From positions 15,672,001-15,736,000 of the forward strand of contig NC_134152.1 in assembly GCF_033958435.1 (NCBI RefSeq): 64,000 bases of DNA. Reading direction: 5' to 3'. This document shows positions 1 through 12,800 of the stretch, in pieces. Position 1 is the stretch's first letter. The number at the start of each line of letters is the position of its first letter. Source of the stretch: Carettochelys insculpta (taxonomy: Eukaryota > Chordata > Testudines > Carettochelyidae). Below the pieces are notes generated by a model that saw only the letters and a list, made by a program, of their open reading frames with translations, had not been told where the DNA came from and made no database searches. The translations under genes and the position numbers were made by a program.

Positions 1-693
1 ACAATACACAATACTGACACACAAGTGTAATCTTTCAAAATCATCATTTAAACAAAGACGAAAAACAATTTCAACTACTTGATTTTCAAAAAGAAACAAA
101 AATCCCAATACATTCTCTCAAGATCCTTTTCAGTGAATTATATTGAAATATACAAAGAGAAAAAATACCCCATTTAACATATATTGCTGTTAAATGGTTA
201 TTTTGCTTAAAATCCTTTTTAGTAAGAAAATCCTCTTTAGCAACCTACATAGAGATATATAGCAAACTTTTTGTTTTGAATAAATCCTCTCCATTAAAAC
301 ATTTAAAGAATTTTCATCCATAATTTTCTTCTTAGCCCAAAACACCCAGTGTGTTCTGTAATTTTTGCCATGAAGTTTTCATCTGAAGGACCAACACTAG
401 TGGGGCTTCCTAGACATCACCTCTCCCTCCTCTGTCTTAACATTCTGTCCAACAGAAGGCGAATAAGCATGTAATTCTTAATTTTTTTTTTTTTTTTACT
501 TCACCATTCTGTTTCATAAAAGCACAGACAGGTCTCTTCTGAATCCCCCTACAGCCACTACATTTTGCTGTTCAGGAGGAACTATATGCCAATAAAAGCA
601 GAAAATCTGCTGCTTTTCTGTCACGTGCTTTTGATTCTGCCAAATTTTCTGGTTTACATTTCCATAAGGCAAGATGAATGCATCATTTTAGTA
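1..693 (-). other. ZC3H7A: ZC3H7A 3' UTR side
   Basis: This AT-rich stretch lies directly downstream of the stop codon in the direction of transcription and is probably 3' UTR at least in part. It includes a T18-19 run near 482-500 (poly-A in the transcript). I saw no unambiguous polyadenylation signal, so the transcript end may lie beyond the window edge. Confidence 0.5.
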
Positions 694-883
694 TTAGTTT
701 AAATCTTTAAACAAAAAACTATATTTTCCAAAGTCATTATCATTTGGAGCAATCAAGTGGTCTTTTCTTGCTTTGCTGAGCTTCATTCTTAGAACATCTC
801 TTCGTTCTTCCCATTCATGGAGCTCAGCATTTCCATGTGCAAATTTACAGTTGTTTCCTTCAGTGCAAGTACCAGACATATAT
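694..883 (-). CDS. ZC3H7A: ZC3H7A last coding exon, CCCH finger 4
   Basis: The exon starts after AACAG at 883, completes Arg913, and ends with TAA at 694-696. It encodes the last CCCH finger (Cys911 to His929) and the C-terminus ending GKYSFLFKDLN, identical in the family. Confidence 0.97.
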
Positions 884-3800
884 CTGTTAAAAATAAATGG
901 GCACATTATAATTTTCCCAAAATATCATGACGTACTGATTTTGAAAAGCTTAAGTATTTTACTAGCCATATTTTCGATATAATTAGATCTTTACAAAAGA
1001 AGTGCAAGTTCTTTAGCAGTGAGCTTATTTTCTCTAAAATGAAGATGTATCAATCCAGTTCACTCTCTTTAATATTTAAACAAAAAAGCAGTAAAGTAGC
1101 ACTTCAAAGACTAACAAAATAATTTATTAGGTGAGCTTTTGTGGGACAGACCCACTTCTTCAGACCATAGCCATACCAGAACAGACTCAATATTTAAGGC
1201 ATAGAGAACTAAAAATAGTAATCAAGGTTGACAAATCAGAAAAAAAATTATCAAGGTGAGCAAATTAGTCTTTTAGAGCCAGATACAGAAAGTCGTTGGG
1301 GGAACAGGAACCAAAGCTCTGGATTTCCATTCCTTATTTCTCTGCTTTGTCCAAACCTGTCCCCCACCCCCAATTATTTTAAGATGCTAATTGAACCATT
1401 AAATTCAGTTCCAAAAATCACAATCCGTGTCTGTGACTGTCATTCAGTTTTCTATATCAATAAAATGAAGTTTTACATGCCACCAAAAACACCCGCACTG
1501 TGGACCTCCAATTTTAAATCCCAGACTTGAACTTTTCCACGTAGCGCCTGAAAGACAAACCTTCTTACCACATTAAAATATCCCGAGTGACTGGACATTT
1601 TGTATTCATGTTAAAATATTGTTTAACTGGTTGCTTTGCATAATATTTCAACAATGTACACTAAGAGGGGGAATTATTGAAAATATCAAGGCTGCCATTT
1701 CAGGTGACTGCAAAAAATTAATCTGCCTACATTTGCCATACCACACTTGTGAGCAAGCAACTTTGATGTCTTAGGATTTAAAAGCTACATACCTATCACA
1801 AATGTTAAAATATCCAGTTGGAAATCGATGCTGCCAACAGTTTTGATCATCCTCAGTATGGAATACCTTCTCTTTATGCTTTTCTGAAGAGATGTGACCT
1901 TGCCATTGTTTCTCACTATTACAGTTCTTCCCACACATCCAACAGTGGAAGTCCACCTGGTTTACACACATTTCAAAAATTAAAATAACGAATACTTCAT
2001 GCACAGAACTGCTTCTTAAGATAGTTTAAAATCATTACTGTAGATATTGAACTAATATATACTAATAATTTTAAAGTGTTTCTGCAGAATCATGAGGTTT
2101 CCATATCCTCGTCCCCCGGCTCTACAGACTTTGAAGAGCAGCACTAATTATCTGCAGAGTCTACAGTGTGACTTGCACTTTAGATAACTACAAGGATTTA
2201 AGATAAACAAGATGGTTGTGGTAATATATCTTTCACTGGATTAACTTCTGTTGTTGAGGGAGACTAGCTTTTGAGCTTCAGGAGGAGGAAGAGCTCTGCA
2301 CAAGCTCAAAAGCTAGTCTCTCTGAACAGAAGTTGGTCCAATAAAAGATACAAATGCAGCCTCCTTATTTCTGATATCCTGGGACTGACATGGCCACAAG
2401 AACAGTGCATACAAGGATCCCAGTGAGTGGTGTTTGACAAGGAAATACAATATTTGTTATTAGGAGAAAAAATTAGTGTTCAGGATCATAACTAAACCTG
2501 CATTACTTACGGTAACTTCAGCATAGTCAGTTGGCATATGAATTTGTTTCCCATTTTCTTTGTTTGGTTGAGTAGCTGTATCTTCTCCTTTTTCTGGTTT
2601 TTGACTCTTTAGCCACATTTCATACAACTGCTCCATGTCATGAACTAATGAGAAAATAAGCTAAATCAGCAATAAAGGTAAGAGTCTGTGTACGAAATGT
2701 AGCTGAGTTTGCAGGCAATTTAAAAAAAGCAGACCCTTCTAGTATAAGTAGGAAAGGAAGGTCAAACAGCAGGCCATTATATCTGAGAGGAGGAGAAAGA
2801 CACAGTAGCTAAATAATGACAGCTATGTGGAATTCTGTTTGAGCCGGACACGAATTTCTTCCAAGTTCTTCTTCTAAGGGGGGAAAAATTAAGATTTATC
2901 TAATAGCAGTAACAAATATTTATATCGGCTATCCTCCAAAGGTCCCAACTGCAACTGGGCCCCACTGTACTGATCTGTGATTATCATTAATTCTATTACT
3001 AGAGCTAGTCACATGCATTGCAAATAAGCTCTCATATTTATCCTACCTCCACGTTTGCAAACCAGTAGATTGACAACTGAAGTGATACTATCTTTGTTCT
3101 TTGTAATCACGTTATTTCTCCCTAGTAACCTCCATAGACAACAAACGTAAAATTCAAGAATGAATAGTGCATGCTCTTGTTTAAATGTGAACACAGGACT
3201 ACCTGTCCCTGTCTACCGGAAGAGGAGGGAGGATTCAGCTGAGGGGAGCCTTAATCAGTTCAACTTACTGGTTAACCAACTAAATGGGATTTTACATCTC
3301 TATTAAATACTAATTTTGTATTATGAGAGGTGGGTTGGGTTTTCTCAAAGAAAAATATACCCACCAGACTGCCTAGGGAAGGCTAGAGGAAAACTGATTA
3401 AGAGATACTGAGCATGAGAGACGAAAAAGAAGAAATACAAGATTTACAGCATGCATTTAAATACTGTTTATACACTTTTTACTTACTACTATTCTCTTTC
3501 ATATAGGTCCACATCTCTCTCTCCTCAGGACTGTGAGCAAATGAGCAGTTTCCAACATATTGACATTTCTTGCCGGAAGCAATGTGATTGCACAACTAAA
3601 GAGGAATTACGAAGTCCTTTAGCCTTACGTTATCATGGGTGATGAGAAGTCTTTATAGCTTTGCCTCAGACACTATAACATTCTGATAAGCAGACAAGCT
3701 GCTATTACTACTATACAGATTTTTTTTTCTTTTACACAAAAAGAAGCTGGTATTCAGCCAGCTCCTCCCCACTACTTCCTACTCAGAGCCAGAATTCCTG

Positions 3801-6800
3801 CAGCTGGGGCTCTGCCTCCAAGCAGCTGATGGGGGCTCTGGCAGCCCCACAACTGGGAGCTGGCTGCAGCAACGAGCCCCAGCTGCAGGATCCCTGGCTG
3901 GTGGATGTTGGGGAACAATAATGCAGATGTGTCACGACTCAGTACCAGCACATACTGCTACTAAAAAAACCATGTTATTATAATTCAAATGGTCTTCCAA
4001 ATAAGCTGTTATAGCATTGGTTCTCCACCTGTGGTCTATGTGATATTCTCAGAGTTATCCAGGCTAGCAGAAAATATATATTGAATTCAATAACTTATAA
4101 CTTAATCAGATCACGATTACAATATTTTATGTTTGCAGTAACTCAAATTATTTGACAGTACTCCAAAAACGCAAGGTAAAGTTATTTACGTTCTGAACAA
4201 TACGCCTCTCATCATTGTAATAAATCGCATAATGCTCTTTAAAAATAGAGCGTGTAAGTAAATGAGTTGTCAGAACCCAAGAAGCAGAGTTTGCAAAGTT
4301 ATCTTGATAACTACACAAGATGACATCAAATTCCAGATCTCTTTCAATATGGTTTGCAGTGCATTTGATCCTCAAAATATAGTGTTCTTTTGAATAGTGT
4401 TTTTTGAGAACCATATAAATATTATCAAAGTTTCAAATGTGATTAATACCTTATATTAATACCTTCTATGCTTTTATTACTGAAGTTTCACTGACTTGGA
4501 GGAGCTTCATCAATTCAAAAAAAGCTATCCTTTGTAACACTTGGCTCTGAACCTGCTCCAGGGATTCTCACTGAATACAATGGGCATGCCACATTAGGCC
4601 CATTACTAATATTTTTCCAGTGACTGAAGTGTTAATTAAAAAGATATTTTTAAACAAACATACATCAAACTGCAAAGGAACTTGCTTCTTCGTAGGAAGA
4701 GGGCGAATAGTCATCCACTTTTTACGCTCATTAGACATCACCAGCACCACACGGCGATCTTTGGTCCACCTAAGGAATATGGAAAAATTTAAATACATAG
4801 AATATAGCTGACAAATAATATAGTATGTAAATGTCAAGTCAATGATTGGACCTAAAGCACCCCAAAACCACCTATTTTAATGCTATTTATTTCAAGTCTC
4901 AAACACACATCATGGTGGTAAGATAAAGGAAAAATAGTAAAGATCGCCAACTGATAGGCCATTCATTTCTTATTCCTAATTAACAACAAGCATCAGCCTC
5001 CTACTTCAACTGTGCTTGCTTTTTTGCCTCCCTTTCAATAGCCTTATTGTCTATACAGATCAACCAGAACATTTTACAAAATGGTATGCTGAGAGACATT
5101 ATGCATTTGAAGTAATCCTTGTTACTCACAGGTGTCTTGCTTTTGCACTACAATATTTTTTGTGTTTGTCTGGCTCGCTAACTTGACCATTTCTCCAGCA
5201 CTGGGAGCACACAAACTTCATTTTCAAATTTAGAGGTCCATACTTCATTTGGTTGCAAAGAATCTTAAAAAAATTAAAATGATTATTTGCACCTACAGAG
5301 AAATTCATACAGAAATCATTAACTACTTCCAATATAAGAAAGGGTTAAATAATGTTTCTAAATGTGTTACATACTAGACAACTTCCAAATATACTAAAAG
5401 ACATAGATTTGTAATCTTAAATTATAAGTTTATCTTAATGGCAGCACACTAGTTAATTTGGTTTAGATAATATAAAATGCATCCAGAAGTTGTGGCAATA
5501 CACATACACTGTGCGGTGTCAATAAAATAAAAATCAGAACTACTAGAAAAGGATTTATGCTTGGCCTTCAGATGAAGAAAGCAGAATTTGAAATAATACA
5601 CTTTTGAAGATTTAAGTTCAGTTTACGACAAAATATGCAAAGTGGGGAAAAAGTAATTGCACATGTGTAATGAGAAATGTGGCACTAGGAAAAAACAGAT
5701 TATTTGAAGTATCCAGAAAACTTATATTTAAGAAACATGGGGGTGGGAGTGAAGAGGAAATAATTTGGGAAGTATAATCAGGATGATCATTTTTGGATAA
5801 ACTGACAGTTAAATCTTGTTTAAATCACTGACACCAAACCAGTAGATCATCAGTCATGCTAGTTTCATGTAAGTTTGCATCCTGGGAAAGATGTCAGTGG
5901 AAATACCTGTGCTCCATGTGCATTTAGTTCCATATTCTGCCAATATTTCTTTGATTCTTGAGCAATAGCATCATGTGACATACCTGCACAGGAGAAAACA
6001 AAGCTTTCAACCAATTATGAATATCTGGAAGTTCTATTCTATGATTCTAGTCATATACATGTTTAAGGGCTACTGAATCTCCTTACTCCGCCCAAAAAAG
6101 CTGAGGCTGTCAAAGAGACAGTGGTGTACTACATTTACAAAAAACAAGCACTTAAAACAAGTGAAGGATATCCCGAAATCCTATACTGTCCACACTACGC
6201 AATACATTCATGGATGAACCAAAGTATCATGTTAGTTTTCCTGTGTAACTGGATCTTCTAAGCAGCCTGTTTTCAAATCCTGAAGTCAGATACCGAAGGC
6301 CTTGGACCAAACGACCATATGCAAGCTAGCTGAAATCCTCTTGGAAATCAGCTAGTTTTTTTAGAAGACTCCAACTTATGTTGACAAGACTCTTCCAAAA
6401 AAAAACAAAACTACCACCCTCTTCTCATACATAACAGTGTTACTCATGAGAGAGACCCCACCAAGACTGGCAATATCATAAAAGCAAGATGTAAAAGACT
6501 GTCATGTTGCCCTTAGGAGATAACCATTCTTACAGCCTCTGCTCTCTCAGACTCTTCAATAACTATGTCCTCAGATACTGACTTTTAGTGCACATCTTTC
6601 CAGTTAATTAAGGCCTCATCAAGGTTTCTTTTTCTATGAAGAGGCTGAAGACTAAAGACATCAACTGTATCAGACTTTAAATCCTTGGCTATGTCTACAC
6701 TACAGAGACAAAACCCAGGGAGTGTCCAGATTCTCAAGATGTTCTGTCACAAATAAACAGAATGCAGCACTTTGACAACAGCCTTATGCCTTGTGGGGAG

Positions 6801-9800
6801 CTAGACAGCACCTCTACTGACAGATCTGTTGACAGAAAGCCATTCTGGACATTCTGGGGGGCCTCTGTCAACAGACTGTGCTTCCAGGAGACCAGACAGC
6901 CTTGTCTGCTGTGCTTCTGGTTAGCCGTTTTGTGAAGAGAGCAACCAGGCAGTCTGGCTGCTCTCTGTTGACAGACGTTTTGGTCGGAAGATATCTTCCA
7001 ACACAAACTTCTGTCGACAAACCCCTGTAATCTAGACATAGCCCCTGAAAAATATGGTTTGTGCCTGCAACTGGAGCAGGGACAGAAAGGGAATTCTGAT
7101 TCAGGTGAGCATTCTCTTTTTTCAGGGTCCTCCAACCCTCAGAGTCTGAGGGATCAATTGGCCTTTTAGAAGAGGTGGTGAGTCTTTCCTATTGGTGCAT
7201 ATGCATAGGAGAGAAGCGCGCACACAAGTACACTCATATTTGTAGGATGGCCTCACTCTTAAGATTTACAGTAAACCCTCCATTTTACAGACCCAAATTT
7301 AGTGGACTTTGGGGACAATCCCACTCTTCCTCAAGTCCCTTGGGATCCATAAAATCCTAACTCCCTTCAGCCCTTCCCCAAAAAGTTAAGAGACTTACCA
7401 CTGCTGCCTAGAGGAGCTGCCACCGCTGCTGGAGCCACCATGTGCTTCTCTCACCAGGGGTGGAGCGCATACACAGGCAGACAGTACTCGCGTACCTGCC
7501 CCGGTGGGAGGAGCATATGGCAGCTTTGGAGACAGGGCACCTCCAGCCGCTGTCTGGCAGCTCCAGCCACAAGGCAGATTCCATCAATCGCAGTCTGGTG
7601 AGTTCCCAACTTTTTTTTTTTGGGTGGTGGGGGGGAGAAGGGGACTGGGGCTGGGGGAGCCTAGTGGGAGTGGATGGCTAGCAAACCCTCAGATTTAACA
7701 GACTTTCGGGATTAATGAACACCCCTTCCCCTCCATTAGTCTGTTAAATGGAGGGTTTACTGTATTGAGTTAAAAGGAAATAGCAGCTACCCTTGACCCT
7801 AGACATTTTAGGTGGCAGGAAAGGAAGGGAGAACAGATGCATTTCCTTCCACAAAAAGGAATCCTCAAAGGCCAAGAAGAGAGAAATGGGTTAGACACAC
7901 AGAACTGGGAAAACTCTGTATAACTCCACTTGATCTTCCTCTGAAACTTTTCTTGACCTGGAGCTTAAGTTGGCAGATAGACTTTCACACAAAATACAGC
8001 TGGCCCGATGCTCTCTTTCTCCAAGGAAGGAGCACATTCAGAGTGACAATCTGGGCAAAAAAAAAAAAGTGACCCAACTATGGGACACCAAATCACCTCC
8101 ACATTGCCAAAACTGCCATTTTTCTGGGAATGACTGGATTCACCATCATTGGTGGCAATTAACATTTAAAGCGGTGTTCCATCACACTGCAAAGTAAAGA
8201 GAGTAGCTGAAGTCCACAGCAATTTGGTGTGAGAGAGCACCAAAACCATACCAAAAATGTTGACTACCACAATGCAGCAAAGAGAAGCAGCCCATTCCAA
8301 ACTGGGATGCTTCTGTGAAAAAAGGAGATTTAAGGTATGAGCAAAAACACTGAATGACTAAAAAATCCAAAACTGGGTCAGTAACCTGTAACAAAAACAT
8401 AAGCCTGATCAATATTCTTCACACTCTACAAAAACCATTCTCCTTTGCTTTCAATGTAATAATTATCTTGATTTCTAGTGAAAACAATCTAGCAATAAAA
8501 CTGAAAACACAAGTACATTTCTGAGACCTTAACTTTAAACACCTAGTAAGTGTTAGTCCTGCCATGAGTGCAGGAGACTAGCCTTTCCAGACAAGTTCAC
8601 TTCCAGTTCTACCCTTGAATGATTAAGAAACTATTTGTTTTGAGATAAAGCTCAAGTGGCCTAATTTTACACATTTAGCTAGTATATGTTTAGCTAGTAA
8701 AAAATGACCAATTGTTTACTGGAAATACAGAAAACTACAGGAGACTGTAAGTAAGAGACAATGACAAGTAGGTTAAGTCAACTGCATTTCTTATCTTTCT
8801 GCACTAGGGATGGGGAAGCAATATTTAAATTCAAACATACCTGTCTCTTTCTGCATTATCCAGACTTTGAGCTCTACAAGACTGTGTGCATAAAAGCACT
8901 CATCTTCTCTCAAACAACCATAACGCACCTCGTGTCTGCACAGGTCAAGCTGACACTGAGCCTGAAAAGAACGGATCTTGGAATACTTTACTGTAGTCTC
9001 TCTCAAAATGTGGACGAGACACCTGTTTGTGAAAAGATATCAGTATTTAATGCTTTCTGTAAAGTTACTGTCGTCCTTTGTGTGTATGCAAAACATACGA
9101 CCATTCTAGTTCTGACAGCTCTTAAAATATTTTTTAATATACTGCTAGGCAGAGTAATCCTATATCACTATTTTGTATAGTATTTAAAAAGCAAGTTCTC
9201 TTTGTAAGTATGAGGTCTTTCTGCTTAAGGGATTCTTAAAACTTTGGGAAAAAATGTGAGATTGTACATCAGCATGCACAATACACTAGTAAATCTGAGC
9301 TTTAACATCACAAACATGCAGTGGTCAGAGGCCTTGGTGGTCCTGGATTCTACTGTTACGGAAATTGCCAGGGAATTACATAGAGTCCCATGCTCCTCTG
9401 TAGAAGTTGATGAGAAGATTATGTACAGCCATGCAAAACCTTTGGCAACAAGAGATTTTTAATGCCAGAAGACACCACAATGGTCATCTAGTCCAACTTC
9501 CTGCATAAAATACAGATCACTGAACTTTACTCCAGTAACCCCTGTACCAAGCAGAAATTACATTAGGCTTGTCTACAGACAGCACAATGCTGCACACTGT
9601 CTAGTCCACGTAGACCACGGCTCAGCAAAGTATGGCCTAGAGCATGGATCCAGCCCTTGAACACAGCAGGAAGCTCCAGACAGCCTCCCTCCCTGCCTGC
9701 CCTACCCACCTCTCAGAAAAGTGGCTGCAGGACCCTGTTTATCTCTGAGCAGTTGCAAGCCTGGGGGGAGGGGACAGAAGGTTCACTTGCTGCCATTGCC

Positions 9801-12800
9801 CCCAGCACAAGTGCTGGACTAGTAAATTTTGCACCTGAGGCAAGAATATGAAATTGCACCTCCTCATATATTCATGGCAGTTATTTTGTAGAAAAAGGGA
9901 AACTACATAAACCACAAAACATCACTACACTGCTTATGCTAGCTGGGGGATGGGGGAAGCTGCATCTGGGTCCTCCTGGGCTTGCTAGTGTGGGGGGAGG
10001 GGTAAAAGGGAGCGGTGTGTGTGGCAGAACCACCCCGCCACAGCAGGGCCTGTGCCACCAGCTGTGGGGAGGGCAGAAGGTGGCGTGTGTGCTGACAGCA
10101 ATGGGTGCAGCTAGAAATGTGGCAGGCGACGCAGTGTAGGGCAAAGGGGGTGTGTGTAGGTGCTGGTAGTGCTGTGTGCAAGCAGTGTGTGTGGGGGGGG
10201 GAGGGGAGAGAGATGAAGCTGTGCCTATGGCCAGTATCTGTGTGTAGATGCTGGTGGTATTGTGTCTGGAGAGGGTGTGTGGACATAATGAAGTGGGTAC
10301 AGTCAGGTATAAGTGATGGTGGTGCTGTACCAAGTCATAAGTACTATAAGCACAAACGTCCCCAAATAAGACAGTCCCTGCTTCCAATAAGCTTATTTAC
10401 CTTTATTTAAAAATTGGCACCTTGTTTCCATTTTCAGTTTAGTTTCAACAACCAGGCACTTAGTCTGCTAAATTTTAAAGAGTCAATATCAGAAACCTTT
10501 TCCTGTGTTGGTGCATCTAGACCACAACAGCTGCCTTTTAACCCGATCTTTGATAACTTGCAGAAAATAAATCTCACTATATGCAGCCAAAACAAAAAAA
10601 GCAGTCCAGTAGCACTTTAAAACACTTAAAATAATTTACTAGGTAACGAGCTTCTGTGGGACAAACCCACTTCTTCAGACCACAGCCATACCAGAAGAGA
10701 GACAATATTTAAGGCACAGAGAACCAAAAATATTTATCAAGACTGACAAATCAGAAAAACTGTAATCAAGATGGGCAAATCAGAAGAGCAGAGGGGCGGG
10801 GGGAGGGGAAATACCCATTATTTCCCAAGGCAAATAAATGTCTCACTGCCACAAATAAATTAATTGCTGGCTTGTAGTAAAAAATGAACAGCATAACTAC
10901 CACAGGACTCAGTGTGATCCTGTGGGGCTTCATTCCCCGGGCTCTGCATTCCCTCCCCAATCCCCTTACTCCCCACAGGCAACATCTCCTCCCCCCATCC
11001 CAGTCCCCACTCAGTCAATGCCAGCCCCTCTTCTTCTGCCAGAATGGAGTCCCACATCACTCATCTCCCCTGATCCAGAAGATTCCCTAGTTCAGGACCA
11101 GTCAAATCCCAAGAATGCAGAACCACAGAGATACAACCTGTACCACAGAAGCAAAATGAACTAGCTAGTAACTAAGAGGAGAAAGCTAGCAACTAAGAAG
11201 AAAAAACTAATCTGTAGTTTTGGATTGAAAATTACAATTCAAAATACTTTAAAATCTCTGCTACAGTAGAACCTCAGAGTTACGAACACCTTAGTTACTA
11301 ACTGACCAGTCAGCCACACATAATTTGAAACCAGAAGTATACAATTGGGAAGTAGCAGTAAATACAGCAAAGTACAGTTATAACATAAGCTACCAAAAAT
11401 ATATGCTATCTTTTAAAAGAAAAATTTGAGAAGGTAAAGAAACTATTTCTGTGCTCATTTCATTGAAATTATGATGGTTAAAAGCATGATTTTTCTTCAG
11501 CATAGTAAAGATTCATAGCTGTATTTAGTCAACATTCAGCTGTAAACATTTGAAAAACGTTTTGTTCAGTTATGAACATTTCAGACTTACATACAGCCTT
11601 CGTAACTATGAGGTTGTCCTGTACTTTTCAAATTTGAAAATTATATTGAGTATATTTCAGACATACTTGTTATCTTCAAATTCATGCATGGCAGGGTGAG
11701 AACAAAAAGAAGAATTATCCTTGTTCCTTTTGCTTATTATTCTAGGTTTGTGATCAAAGCATTTCTGAAATACAAAAACAGATTATAGAAAGAGTTGACT
11801 ATATGTTTCATGCATGAAATCAATGTAAAGATCTTACTGACGATGCAGACTGCAAACAGTTATCCAATATGCACTTCTATGCTTACAAGTTAGCCATGAA
11901 CCAAATCATTCTGCAGGCAGATCACTTACTATCTAGCGAAACAGTCAAATGAAAAACTGTTTAACATTGTTTCTTAAAGATATGAAACAAACAGCCAAGT
12001 ATGTCTTTAAAGAAGCACCTCACAAAGAAACATAAATAGTCCGTGGTGTTCTTGAAGAATTTGGGACACAGTAAAGTTGATCTTTCCATTTCCCCCAAAG
12101 AGAGCTTCTCGATTGAAGGCTCCTTTGCGCTCTAAAGTCCACACATCAATCTCTTCCTGGCAATATGCAAATGTGCAGTGGCCTGGATACCTACACTCTT
12201 CTCCAGCAGCAACATCTAAGATGACATTAAATAAAAGTTTAATTTGGCATCCTTTTTACACAGCCACATTTATCCTTACTAGATCTTAATTCTGTATTTC
12301 AGAAAGCCTGACGAAGAGCCTCCTCTGTTGTAAATGAATCTAGCCTTCTCTCTGCAGAACTTCTTTTTGATGACACTTCACCTTTAAGCAAGAAGAATGT
12401 CGTCCAGGCTCAAGGGAGCCACACTTTATGGTGGTGGGGCAAATGGTCAAAAACTACTGCAAAAAGAAAAAAGCAGTCCAGTAGCATTTTAAAGACTAAC
12501 AAAATAATTTATGAGGGTGATGAGCTTCCGTGAGACAGACCCACTTCTTCAGATCATAGTCATACCAGAACAGACTCAATATTTAAGGCACAGAGAACCA
12601 AAAACAGTGATCAAGGTTGACAAATCAGAAAAATATTATCAAGGTGACCAAGTCAGACAGTAGAGGGGCAGAAGGGGTGGGGAGTCAAGAATTAGCAAAA
12701 GCCAAATATGCATAAAAGCCCCTATAAATGAGCTAGAAAATTCCCATCCCGGTTCAAACCACGTTAATGTGTCGAATTGGAATATAAAAGAGTACAGCAG

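Noticed and set aside
9881..10387. 168-codon His/Pro/Thr-rich frame
   Set aside because: Comes from GTG/CAC-rich low-complexity sequence with overlapping frames on both strands.
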